A model generated the notes under the pieces. That model was not told the DNA's origin and searched no databases. It saw only the letters and a list, made by a program, of their open reading frames with translations. Shown here piece after piece: positions 55,033 through 64,000 of a stretch of DNA of 64,000 bases. The DNA comes from Novipirellula caenicola. GTDB taxonomy: Bacteria; Planctomycetota; Planctomycetia; Pirellulales; Pirellulaceae. The stretch is taken from NCBI RefSeq assembly GCF_039545035.1, contig NZ_BAABRO010000001.1, positions 744,001-808,000 of the forward strand, read 5' to 3'. Each line of letters begins with the position of its first letter. The first letter of the stretch is position 1. Position numbers and translations under genes: made by a program.

Positions 55033-57081
55033 TTAGGGCCCCCTATTGTCAATGGTTTCGATCAACCCCGAGCCTGTGGTACCAAGCCCCAGTCGCGTGG
55101 GTCGCTGCGTCGCAGGCGACGTGACGCGAATTTCCACGGCGGGTGGCAGCGGAGTCGGCGTTGCAGTGTTCGGTTTTGCCCAAGGCAGCATCCGTGGTTT
55201 GGATGCGGAATCGAGTGCAGCGTTGGGCGTGACGCTGTCAGGTGTGTTTTTGGATGCGTCCGCGGGCGAAGAAATAAGCATGTCATCGGCGGGATCGCCC
55301 GATCGATGCTGGAACGATCCGAATTCGCCGCGAGGAATCATCGTGCCGTCCGCGTCGTCAGCGGTACGGACAATATCGATATCGGTGCGTCCGGGAACAC
55401 GCATCGTTTCGATGTTTTCGTGGATCAACAGATTGCCCATCGCTCGTTCGAGTTCGATCAACGACACCAAGTAATTGACTTGCGTGGACACCCACTCGCG
55501 TTCGGCGTCGGAGCGACGCTGTTGAGCATCAAGCAGATTTTCAAGCACCACACCGACCCGCGTGCCATCGCCACCGAGCATCCGGTAGCGTTCGGTCAAG
55601 ACCGATTCTTCTTCGATCGTGGCCATCACGGTTTGGCGTTTACTTTGATGCTGGGCAATCGAAGTGTCGACGTCGATCAACGCGGTTTCGATCTCGGCGC
55701 GTGTGACCTGCATGGTTTCACGCAGTTCTTCTGATTTTTGACGGTACCAATGAACGGCTTCGCGATGCCGTGCGCGGGCATAGCGATTGCCTTGCGGCAT
55801 TTCGTACTGAAGTGCCGCACTCAATCCCGGCCCTCCTTCGGTAAATTGTTTTCCGAACGATCCGAAGACGTCGTTGCGTCCATTCAAACCGGCCAAGTAG
55901 GCATCAAACACGGCGTTCAGTTCGGGCAACAATTGATTTCGCGTGATTCGCATCGAAAGCGCCGCCGACTCTAACTCCTTCGCAGCCGCACGAACTTCGG
56001 GACGGTTCTCGAGGCCTTTGACGACCGCATCTCGAAGTGTCCACTGCAGCGATGCCGCCAGCGGCGGATCCAACGGGATCATTTCCAATGTGTTTTCTGA
56101 CGAAACAAGTTCCGCACGACCAATCAACATCGCCAATCGGGCCTGTTGACGCCGCACGTTGGCTTCGGCCGAAATGATTTGATCCATCCGTCGTGCCAAG
56201 CGTCCGCGGACTTTCGCCAACTCGATTCGGCTGGAATCAAAATCCGCACGTCCAACGATGATGCGTTCGATCTCTTGGCCACGCTCCAGCAGCTTTTGTT
56301 GCTGCAAGAAATGACAGCGTGCTTCGTAAAGATGCCAATACGCCGTCATCACGTCGGCAATTCGTTTCTCGACCTGCCGGCGCATCTCTTGCCATGAAAC
56401 CCCTGCATCGATTTGAGCCTGGGTCAACAGTCGCTCGGTATAGACTTGACCGCCACGGGCCAACAAGGGCCGGGTCAAGCTGAGACTCAGGCGTGAATTG
56501 CCTTGATGTTTGGGGTCAAAGAACAGGCTATTGCTGTTGAGCGTGCCCAATTCCTGTGACAAATCCCAAGTCGAACCGCCGCGAGTGGTCCGGGCGACTC
56601 CTGCGGAAACGCCAAACGTATCCTGCTGCAGCCGACTGGGTCCCCCGGTGGTCAGGGTGTTGCCGACGGGGTCGTTGGTCATCCCTGCATTGGATTCCAA
56701 CAAGATCTTGGAATCAAAGGCCGCATCCTGCTGAGTGATCTTTTCCAATGCCACACTGGTTCGACTCGAAACACTTCTGATCCGCGGACTGTGCGTCAAC
56801 GTGTCCAGCAATACCGTATTCAGATCAAACGAAACCCAATGCGGTTGCGGCATGATCGGCCCTGCGATGGAGGCATTCCACCACTGAAAATCATACGGAT
56901 CGGCTGGGGCTGCGGAATTTGCAGCGGTGCCAGGATCGGCTGAATCCGCGGGATGGGCTGGGGATAGCGGCTGTTCGCTGCCATGCTCGGCCCTGACGAC
57001 AGACGCAGTGCCCGCTAACGTTGCATAGGCAACGATGGCTAGCACAAGGCCCAGCGACCAGAAAGAGCGACTGCGAAACAT
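55033..57081 (-). CDS. TolC-family outer-membrane channel protein
   Basis: A 682-residue protein with a signal peptide (SLGLVLAIVAYATLAGTASVVRA, given as about residues 9-31). Outer-membrane-efflux repeats follow: LLTQAQIDAGVSWQEMRRQV, YWHLYEARCHFLQQQKLLER, RGRLARRMDQIISAEANVRR. The second half repeats this pattern (KGLENRPEVRAAAKELESAA, VTRAEIETALIDVDTSIAQH, LLDAQQRRSDAEREW). TolC itself is about 470 residues; this one has an extra C-terminal Pro/Ser/Asp-rich region. First gene of the export operon; the intergenic region upstream is shared with the giant protein. Start at ATG 57081; an ATG at 57114 is possible. Confidence 0.87.
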   Translation of the reverse strand: MFRSRSFWSLGLVLAIVAYATLAGTASVVRAEHGSEQPLSPAHPADSADPGTAANSAAPADPYDFQWWNASIAGPIMPQPHWVSFDLNTVLLDTLTHSPRIRSVSSRTSVALEKITQQDAAFDSKILLESNAGMTNDPVGNTLTTGGPSRLQQDTFGVSAGVARTTRGGSTWDLSQELGTLNSNSLFFDPKHQGNSRLSLSLTRPLLARGGQVYTERLLTQAQIDAGVSWQEMRRQVEKRIADVMTAYWHLYEARCHFLQQQKLLERGQEIERIIVGRADFDSSRIELAKVRGRLARRMDQIISAEANVRRQQARLAMLIGRAELVSSENTLEMIPLDPPLAASLQWTLRDAVVKGLENRPEVRAAAKELESAALSMRITRNQLLPELNAVFDAYLAGLNGRNDVFGSFGKQFTEGGPGLSAALQYEMPQGNRYARARHREAVHWYRQKSEELRETMQVTRAEIETALIDVDTSIAQHQSKRQTVMATIEEESVLTERYRMLGGDGTRVGVVLENLLDAQQRRSDAEREWVSTQVNYLVSLIELERAMGNLLIHENIETMRVPGRTDIDIVRTADDADGTMIPRGEFGSFQHRSGDPADDMLISSPADASKNTPDSVTPNAALDSASKPRMLPWAKPNTATPTPLPPAVEIRVTSPATQRPTRLGLGTTGSGLIETIDNRGP

Positions 57082-57632
57082 GACGGGTTGTCTTACGTAC
57101 CTTCGGAGGGGCAAACCGATACCGGCGTACAGAAGCCGTATGCGTTGTATCGGACAGACCGGGGGTCACGTTGTGACGACTATCGTGAAAAATGTGCCGT
57201 CTCGATCGTTGCAATCGGGTAACCGTTGCAGCAGTGAAACTCAACGCAATCGTTAAACTCGCCCCAGCCGCGACAGGCGGTCTATCTTGATGGGTTTCTT
57301 GGGAATTTACGAAGGCACGTCGGCGATTACGAACGCATACTTTTATTGCGAATTAGCGGTTTTCCGCACGGCGGCAATTCAGGTCGCTGCCCAAATTACG
57401 TGTGCCCATACGGACACCTTTTTGGGGATACGTTTCCCAATCACCAACCACTGCGTAACCGCTACTGGCAACGCAATCGTCATATTTTCAGACGGGAATG
57501 AGTGTGGCTACCCAATAGTCCGATGACAGCAAAGAAGCATTCTCGGTGATGCGGGAGCCATCCGGGGTGCCCACACCTTTTCCACGGGAATCTCCGTCCA
57601 GTGCATCTCATTGAACAAGTTGGTTCAGTTCC
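57082..57632. other. Divergent promoter region between export operon and giant protein
   Basis: About 550 bp without a convincing gene; the 57287-57526 frame lacks a ribosome site and recognisable domain. The divergent promoters of the export operon and the giant protein gene should lie here, which would allow shared control. Confidence 0.6.
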
Positions 57633-60600
57633 ATGGCTCGCGAATTTGATTTCTATCCCTTAGAAGACCGCATCCTTCTCAGCGGCGACGGTCTAGAGGC
57701 GAGCGAGGGCGCCGGTGATGCCGCGAACGACATCGATCTTGATTTAGCGGCTGCGTTATTGCAACAAATCGATGACGCGGATGGAACAGCGATCGATTCG
57801 ACAACACTCATTGCGTCGCAGCCAAGTACAAATGACGACACCAGCGTAACCGGGTCGACTGACACCCTTGTCGATGTTCCCACTTTTGATCCAGCCAATC
57901 CAATCGAGGTGGTGTTTGTTGATTCGCGTGTCGAAAATGCGGACGCGTTCATTGCAGATCTACGCGATGGTGCGGAAGACCAAACGCAGTGGTTGATCAT
58001 CCGGCTTGATTTGGCACGTGATGGCATCTCACAGATCAGCGAAACGATGGCATCGATCACCGGCGTCGATGCGATCCATTTGCTTAGCCATGGCGATGGC
58101 GAGAGCATTCAATTGGGATCGACGCGGCTTGATGCGCAGTCGAGTGAGGCTTATGCGGGCGACATCGCACGCTGGGGGCTATCGCTTGATGCCGATGCCG
58201 AAATCCTGATTCACCATTCGGAACTTGCAAGCAGTGCCGACGGCGGAAACCTTGTCGACGCGATCACAGCTTTGTGCGACTGTAGCGTCTCACTCGCCGA
58301 TGGCGGTACGGAACACGCACCGCCAGCCATCGATTGGAGTATCGAGTCATCGAGCGATACGTTCGTATCAAGCACGATCGATGTAGCCACGAAGCATGAA
58401 GTGGTTTTCGTCGACACGACGGCAGAGGACTACGAGCAATTGCTGAGCGACCTGCTCTCACAGAAACAGGACGGCCGGCGAGTTGAAATCGTTTTGCTCG
58501 ACAGCGAACGCGATGGGATCGAGCAAATCAGCGAAACGTTGGACAAGCTCGACTCCATCGACGCAGTCCACTTTGTCACGCATGGTACCGATCGTGCGGT
58601 CAAGTTAGGCGGAACGTGGCTGCAGTTAGACAATCTTAATCACTACGCGTCACAATTTGCCAATTGGGGCGACTCGCTTGCCAGCGGCGGCGACCTGCTG
58701 TTTTACGGTTGTGATCTGGCGTCTGCCGACGCAGGTCAGCAGATACTCAATTGGATCCATACGTTGACCGGTGCGGACGTCGCGGCCAGCACGGATGCGA
58801 CCGGCAATGCATTGCTCGGCGGCAACTGGGTGTTTGAATACGAACTCGGCAGCATTGAGACGGGCGTCGTATTCAGTAGCGACCTACAAAGCCAGTGGCA
58901 GGGGTTGTTGGCGACGTTCACCGTGACCAACACCAACAATTCGGGCGGAGGGTCGTTGCGGCAAGCGATCCTCGACGCGAATGCGCTCGCTGGCACCGAC
59001 ACGATCAATTTCAGCATCACCGGGGCAGGTGTCCACACCATTAATCTCACGACCGCTTTGCCCTCGATCACTGAAACACTGATCATCAATGGTTTGAGCG
59101 AGCCGGACTACGTCAGCACCCCGGTCGTGCGAATCGATGGCGCGGCAAGCGGCTTTAGCGGCATCACGATTGCGGCGGGCGGTGCGGGCAGTACGATCCA
59201 GGGGCTGATGATTACCGGCTTTACCGTGGATGGGATCCATGTTGCATCGGGCGCAAACAATGTGACGATCGCGGACAACTGGATCGGTACCGCAGGCACC
59301 GGTACGACCGGTATTGGGAACAGTGGTGTCGGAAACAGCGATGACGGGATCGATATCGCCGGATCCAATGCCAGTATTTTACGCAACGTGATTACCAACA
59401 GCGGCGACGAAGGGATCACCATTGTCGGCTCCGGCGTCACGGGGCACATCATTCAAGGCAACATCATTGGACTAGACCCTGATGGGGCGACGGGCAGCGG
59501 CAACACGGATGTCGGGATCGCCCTCATCTCCGGCAGCGGCAACACGATCGGTGGCACGACAGCAGCTCAGCGAAACGTGATTTCGAATAACTACGAAGGT
59601 ATCGAAATCAATACGTCGAACAATATCGTGCAAGGCAACTATATCGGCACCGATTCCACAGGAACGCTCGATCGGGGTAATCGAAATAGTGACGGGGTTG
59701 AAGTCAATTCGGGAACCGGCAACCAGATCGGTGGAACGGCGGCCGGCGCCGGCAACGTCATTTCTGGAAACGCCGGCGACGGTATTCAGGTAAACTCCGG
59801 AGCATCAGGAACGATCATCCAGGGTAACTTTATCGGCACCAATGCGGCCGGAACCGCTGCGATCGGCAACGATGACGATGGCGTCAGCGTGATGTCGGGT
59901 TCGTCCAACAATACGATCGGCGGCTCGACCGCGGCGGCTCGCAACATCATCTCAGCCAACGCCGCGACGGCGATCTATATCGAAGGATCGAACACCGTCG
60001 TGCAAGGAAACTACCTCGGCACCGACGTCACCGGAACCGTGGACCTGGGTAACACCAAAGTCACAACCTCCGAGGGGACCATTCGCATCACCAATGCCAC
60101 CGGCGCGACGATTGGCGGTACCGACGCAGAGAACGAAGGAAACATCATTGCCTTTGGCGGTGGCGACGGCATCCTGTTGCAAGGATCCAGCACCGGCATT
60201 GCGATTCTCGGCAACTCGATTCACTCGCATGCCGGGTTAGGAATCGATTTGGGTGACAATGGTGTCACGACCAACGACGGCCAATTCTCCGACACGCCCG
60301 ACCAAGATACCGGTGCGAACAACCTGCAAAACTTTCCGGTGCTCTCGTCGATCACCGCGGGCCCCACGCCGGCTGTGTTTGGTTCGCTCAAATCGACCCC
60401 CAGTCGCACGTTTCGCATCGAATTTTTCGCTAGCTCCAGCGGCGACGCCAGTGGCTATGGCGAAGGGAAGCGGTTCATTGACTCGATCGAGGTCACGACC
60501 AATGCCACCGGCGATGCCACCATTGGTCACTATCTAGACGGCTTCATCGCCACCGGTGAAACCGTCTCGGCGACCGCCACGGATTTGACAACCAACGAGA

Positions 60601-63600
60601 CGTCCGAATTCGCGGCCAACATTACGGCAACCAACAATGCGCCGGTTTTGAACAGTGGGCAAACCCCCGTACTGACTGCGCAAAGCGAAGATAGCGGTCC
60701 GCCATCCGGAACCGTCGGATCGTTGATCTCGTCGCTGGTCGATTTTGCCTCACCGTCGGGTCAAGTTGACAATGTCACCGATTCCAATCCTGGTGCGGCA
60801 TTAGGGATCGCGATCACGGCCGCCAACACCACCAACGGCAGCTGGTACTACAGCACCGATGGCGGCAGCAATTGGAGTGCGCTCGGCTCGGTCAGCAATA
60901 CGAACGCACGCTTGCTGGCCGCCGATGCCGACACTCGGATCTATTTCCAAGCCAATGCCAATTACAACGGCACTGTCACCAACGCCATTACCTTCCGTGC
61001 TTGGGACCAAAGTACCAATAGTAATGGCGATTTAGCAAGCACTTCAAGCAACGGCGGATCGACCGGCTTTTCAACCGCGACCGACACCGCCAACCTAGTC
61101 GTGACCGCTGTCAACGATGCCCCGGTATTGAGTAGCGGTGCGCCCGCCGCAGTCAACGTCAGTGAAGACAGCGCCAACTCATCTGCCGTCTCGCTGGGGA
61201 TGAGCGGTTTGAGCTACGGTCCCGGTGGCGGTAGCGACGAGTCGGGGCAAACATTGACCTACACCATCACCAACATCCCGTCACACATCACGCTGTGGAA
61301 AGCGGATGGGACGACGCAGGTCAACAATAGTGCCACGCTGACACTTTCCGAACTGCAGGGACTGAAATACAAAACCGTCGCCAACGCGTTCGGCAGTGGC
61401 AACCTGACTTGGACCGTTCAAGACGATGGCGGCACCGCCAACGGCGGCAGCGATACGCTGGCCCAATCGCTCGCCATCACCGTCAACGCGGTCAACGACG
61501 CTCCGGTGGCGGTCGATGATTCCTATTCGGTCGACGAAAACGGAACGTTGGTGGTCGGCCCGAGCACCGACAATCTGGCCAACCACTGGGAATTCGACGA
61601 AGGGGGCAGCAACCAAACCACTGCTGACTCGGGGTCCCTCGGAAACGATGCCACCTTGGGTGCCGACGCCGCCGCGAACTCCGACGATCCTGCATGGACC
61701 AGCGGCCATCTCGGTTCAGGTGCACTTTCGTTCGATGGATCGAGCGATTACGTCGCCACCTCCAGCACGGTGCTCAAGACCGCGACCAGCTTTACGCTAT
61801 CGACGTGGTTCCAAACCGACAAGACGTCCGGCCAGCAGCATATCTTGTGGCAAGGGTACAGCGGCGGCAATGGCTACGGATCCGGCCCCGGTACTGCGGC
61901 GCAGTCCGAGATGGGGCTGACGATCGGAACTTGGGACCAACCCAACAAACTCGTTTTCTTCATGGGGTACGACGTACCGACCAATGGCGCCGATCCGATT
62001 TATATCGTCTCGGATTCAGATTTCACCGACACGACCCAATTCCACAATGTCGCCGTCGTCGTGACCGATCTTGGTGGGGGGACTTACCAAGCATCGCTGT
62101 ACGTTGACGGCGTGCTCGAAGGGACCGACACCGGGACGGAAAACGACCGCTCGGCGTGGGGTTCGCTGCAAATCGGCAAACCGGGCGCCAACACGCGGTA
62201 TTTCGATGGACAAATCGATGACGTCCGCATCTATGACACCGCGCTGACGGAAACCGAGGTCCAAAACATCGCCCACTCCGGCGTTTTACAAAACGATACG
62301 GATGTCGATAGCAACGCGTTAAGCGTTAACACCAGCCTCGTGACAGGGCCGAGCAACGGCACGCTGAACATCAACGCCGATGGATCGTTCCGCTACACGC
62401 CCGATACCAATTTCAGCGGCACCGATACCTTTACCTACCGGACCAACGACGGCACACAAGATTCCAACGTCGCCACCGTCACCATTACGGTCAACTCGAC
62501 CAATGACGCCCCCGTGACCACCGCGTCTGGAGGCACGACCGCTTATACCGAAAACGCGGATGTCACCGTGATTGATTCGGCATTGACGATCACCGATGCA
62601 GATCTAGGTGATTTTGATGGTGGATCGTTGAGCGTGACGATCTCGGCGAATGGCTCGGCAAACGACCGTTTGATGATTGTCCCAGGCGGCAACATTACGA
62701 TGACCGGGACCGACGTCTACCACAGCGGTGTGTTGGTCGGCAGCGTCAGCGGCGGGCTGGGAACGTCGCCGTTGGTGATTTCGTTCAACGCCAATAGCAC
62801 ACCAGGAATCGCCCAAGAAGTCGGCCGGCAAGTCGGCTATTTCAACGTATCCGACTCGCCGTCAACCACCGCACGCACGGTTGACTTTGTCGTAGCCGAT
62901 GGCGACGGCGGAACCAGCAGTACCGCTCAGAAACAGGTTTCGGTGGCCGCCGTTGCTGATGCCCCGATTGCGGTCGACGACCATCACGGATTGTCGTTCG
63001 ATGGCGTGGATGACTACGTCAATCTGGGCAGCGATCCAGGGTTGGAATTCACCAACACGATGACAATGGAACTGTGGGCGCGGCCGACGGCCTATCCAGC
63101 CTCGTCGAGCTTGTTACTAAACAAAGAAGGCGAGTACGAGATCGGCATTTCGTCGACCGGGACGCTGATGTGGGCCTTTGCCAATACCGACCCCGGATGG
63201 GCTTGGCATGACACCGGGTATGTGCTGCAACTGAACGAGTGGTCTCACATTTCGGTGACCTACGACAACGGTACCGTCAACGCGTACGTCAACGGCAACA
63301 CGGTCGAAACCTATTACGGCAGCGGATCGATCGGCGATGCGCATGCCGATAAAGATGACTTGCGAGTGGGTGGCCGCGAAAACAATCCGGCCGGCAAATA
63401 CTTTAGCGGCGAGATCGACGATGTACGCGTTTGGAGCACGGCGCGCACGCAGACGGAAATCCAAAACAATCTCGATCAAACCCTCACCGGAAACGAAACC
63501 GGGCTGGCCGGCTATTGGGCCTTCAACGAAGGCAGCGGCAGCATCGCGTACGATTCCACCAGCAATGCGAACCACGGAACGTTGACCGATGGGGCCGCCA

Positions 63601-64000
63601 CCGGAGCACCAACGTGGACCGGCTATAGCACCAACCAAGATTCCGCCATCAATGTTGCCGCAAACGCCGGCACGCTTTCGAACGATGTCGATGGCGAGGG
63701 CGATCCACTTAGCGTCAGCGCCGTCCAAGGCTCGGCCGCCAATGTCGGCAGCGCTATCGTACTCGGATCGGGAGCCACGGTCACGGTCAATGGCGACGGC
63801 AGTTTTGACTATGATCCCAACGGCGCGTTTGACTATCTCGATGCCGGTGAAACCGCGACCGATACGTTCACCTACACCGTCAGCGATGGTAACGGCGGCA
63901 GTGATACTGCGACCGTTTCGATCACGATCACCGGCATTAATGACGCTCCGACCATCGTCGCCGATTCGGATTTCGATGACGTGGGCAATCAAGTCATCGA
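57633..64000 (+). CDS. Giant LEPR-XLL surface protein (partial, runs off the window)
   Basis: Open from ATG 57633 to the window end, at least 2,122 residues. Order: LEPR-XLL-type signature PLEDRILLSGDGLE (about 9-22); two DUF4347 units (about 90-230 and 255-420; VVFVDSRVENADAF and VVFVDTTAEDYEQLL); a right-handed beta-helix (about 427-900) with repeated IIQGN, NTIGGT, GNVISGN, YIGTD; cadherin/VCBS-type modules (NDAPV joints at about 1150 and 1288); a LamG-like domain (about 1312-1548); a Tandem-95 module (GVLQNDTDVD); a second LamG (about 1783-2000); and another VCBS unit. Composition is Gly/Thr/Asp/Asn-rich with two Cys in the N-terminal region. It is divergent from the TolC-HlyD-M50 operon and likely exported by it. 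No Ca-binding RTX repeats are visible before the edge. Confidence 0.9.
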   Translation, partial: MAREFDFYPLEDRILLSGDGLEASEGAGDAANDIDLDLAAALLQQIDDADGTAIDSTTLIASQPSTNDDTSVTGSTDTLVDVPTFDPANPIEVVFVDSRVENADAFIADLRDGAEDQTQWLIIRLDLARDGISQISETMASITGVDAIHLLSHGDGESIQLGSTRLDAQSSEAYAGDIARWGLSLDADAEILIHHSELASSADGGNLVDAITALCDCSVSLADGGTEHAPPAIDWSIESSSDTFVSSTIDVATKHEVVFVDTTAEDYEQLLSDLLSQKQDGRRVEIVLLDSERDGIEQISETLDKLDSIDAVHFVTHGTDRAVKLGGTWLQLDNLNHYASQFANWGDSLASGGDLLFYGCDLASADAGQQILNWIHTLTGADVAASTDATGNALLGGNWVFEYELGSIETGVVFSSDLQSQWQGLLATFTVTNTNNSGGGSLRQAILDANALAGTDTINFSITGAGVHTINLTTALPSITETLIINGLSEPDYVSTPVVRIDGAASGFSGITIAAGGAGSTIQGLMITGFTVDGIHVASGANNVTIADNWIGTAGTGTTGIGNSGVGNSDDGIDIAGSNASILRNVITNSGDEGITIVGSGVTGHIIQGNIIGLDPDGATGSGNTDVGIALISGSGNTIGGTTAAQRNVISNNYEGIEINTSNNIVQGNYIGTDSTGTLDRGNRNSDGVEVNSGTGNQIGGTAAGAGNVISGNAGDGIQVNSGASGTIIQGNFIGTNAAGTAAIGNDDDGVSVMSGSSNNTIGGSTAAARNIISANAATAIYIEGSNTVVQGNYLGTDVTGTVDLGNTKVTTSEGTIRITNATGATIGGTDAENEGNIIAFGGGDGILLQGSSTGIAILGNSIHSHAGLGIDLGDNGVTTNDGQFSDTPDQDTGANNLQNFPVLSSITAGPTPAVFGSLKSTPSRTFRIEFFASSSGDASGYGEGKRFIDSIEVTTNATGDATIGHYLDGFIATGETVSATATDLTTNETSEFAANITATNNAPVLNSGQTPVLTAQSEDSGPPSGTVGSLISSLVDFASPSGQVDNVTDSNPGAALGIAITAANTTNGSWYYSTDGGSNWSALGSVSNTNARLLAADADTRIYFQANANYNGTVTNAITFRAWDQSTNSNGDLASTSSNGGSTGFSTATDTANLVVTAVNDAPVLSSGAPAAVNVSEDSANSSAVSLGMSGLSYGPGGGSDESGQTLTYTITNIPSHITLWKADGTTQVNNSATLTLSELQGLKYKTVANAFGSGNLTWTVQDDGGTANGGSDTLAQSLAITVNAVNDAPVAVDDSYSVDENGTLVVGPSTDNLANHWEFDEGGSNQTTADSGSLGNDATLGADAAANSDDPAWTSGHLGSGALSFDGSSDYVATSSTVLKTATSFTLSTWFQTDKTSGQQHILWQGYSGGNGYGSGPGTAAQSEMGLTIGTWDQPNKLVFFMGYDVPTNGADPIYIVSDSDFTDTTQFHNVAVVVTDLGGGTYQASLYVDGVLEGTDTGTENDRSAWGSLQIGKPGANTRYFDGQIDDVRIYDTALTETEVQNIAHSGVLQNDTDVDSNALSVNTSLVTGPSNGTLNINADGSFRYTPDTNFSGTDTFTYRTNDGTQDSNVATVTITVNSTNDAPVTTASGGTTAYTENADVTVIDSALTITDADLGDFDGGSLSVTISANGSANDRLMIVPGGNITMTGTDVYHSGVLVGSVSGGLGTSPLVISFNANSTPGIAQEVGRQVGYFNVSDSPSTTARTVDFVVADGDGGTSSTAQKQVSVAAVADAPIAVDDHHGLSFDGVDDYVNLGSDPGLEFTNTMTMELWARPTAYPASSSLLLNKEGEYEIGISSTGTLMWAFANTDPGWAWHDTGYVLQLNEWSHISVTYDNGTVNAYVNGNTVETYYGSGSIGDAHADKDDLRVGGRENNPAGKYFSGEIDDVRVWSTARTQTEIQNNLDQTLTGNETGLAGYWAFNEGSGSIAYDSTSNANHGTLTDGAATGAPTWTGYSTNQDSAINVAANAGTLSNDVDGEGDPLSVSAVQGSAANVGSAIVLGSGATVTVNGDGSFDYDPNGAFDYLDAGETATDTFTYTVSDGNGGSDTATVSITITGINDAPTIVADSDFDDVGNQVI

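Noticed and set aside
57633-64000. RTX toxin or calcium-binding GGxGxDxL repeats in the giant protein
   Set aside because: None were found before the window edge; the C-terminus is missing, so it cannot be excluded further on.
1-64000. tRNA, rRNA or prophage genes
   Set aside because: No cloverleaf-like segment, rRNA core sequence or phage protein was recognised; a tRNA search program was not available.

Overview
The window looks like a chromosomal segment of a Pirellulaceae-type planctomycete (Rhodopirellula relatives). This is inferred from the gene set, not from a database match. Supporting signs are two DUF1559 pilin-like proteins, a DUF4332 protein, a giant cell-surface protein that opens with the LEPR-XLL signature, a PqqD-M50-HlyD membrane protein, long spacers, and many short hairpin repeats. 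I saw no rRNA, tRNA, CRISPR array, prophage or complete insertion sequence.

Layout. 0-6.4 kb: purM, a tail-specific protease (prc), a 1.25-kb array of 95-bp palindromic repeats carrying three 117-bp miniature elements, and a DapA-superfamily aldolase. 6.6-15 kb: lysA, a ribbon-helix-helix protein, a NifS-like protein that lacks the usual catalytic cysteine, a DUF1559 protein and a GAF-SpoIIE phosphatase. 15.6-22 kb: kdsD-kdsC, followed by a 1044-residue membrane-anchored protein in the place that lptC/lptA hold in enterobacteria, then a secreted protein. 22-31.6 kb: a hypothetical protein, a DUF4332 protein, a lutABC lactate-oxidation operon, a MATE exporter, a Tat-type transglutaminase-like protein, a lipoprotein and a secreted alpha/beta hydrolase. 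31.6-32.8 kb: four tandem ~290-bp hairpin-rich repeats. 32.8-42.9 kb: a fold-IV aminotransferase, a ribose-type ABC importer (binding protein, double ATPase, permease), an MlaF-MlaE fusion with an anchored partner, an ankyrin lipoprotein and an HtrA protease. 43-50 kb: pyrimidine-nucleoside phosphorylase, another DUF1559 protein, a cobalamin-binding hybrid histidine kinase, a frameshifted secreted protein and cytidine deaminase.

50-64 kb: a minus-strand operon runs TolC-like, HlyD, GAF-HlyD, then PqqD-M50-HlyD. Transcribed away from it is a giant surface protein of more than 2,120 residues that continues past the window edge. The operon looks like an export apparatus without a visible ABC ATPase, and the giant protein is its likely substrate. 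The RiPP-recognition-like PqqD domain could read the substrate's N-terminal signature. I consider this the best candidate for an undescribed system. The cobalamin-binding kinase, which has both sequence marks of the CarH photoreceptor module, is second.

Genes that probably work together: kdsD, kdsC and the LptC/A-like protein (LPS/Kdo); lutA, lutB and lutC (lactate oxidation); the three sugar ABC genes; the two-gene Mla-like lipid transporter; the nucleoside phosphorylase and cytidine deaminase (pyrimidine salvage, unlinked); and the export operon with the giant protein.
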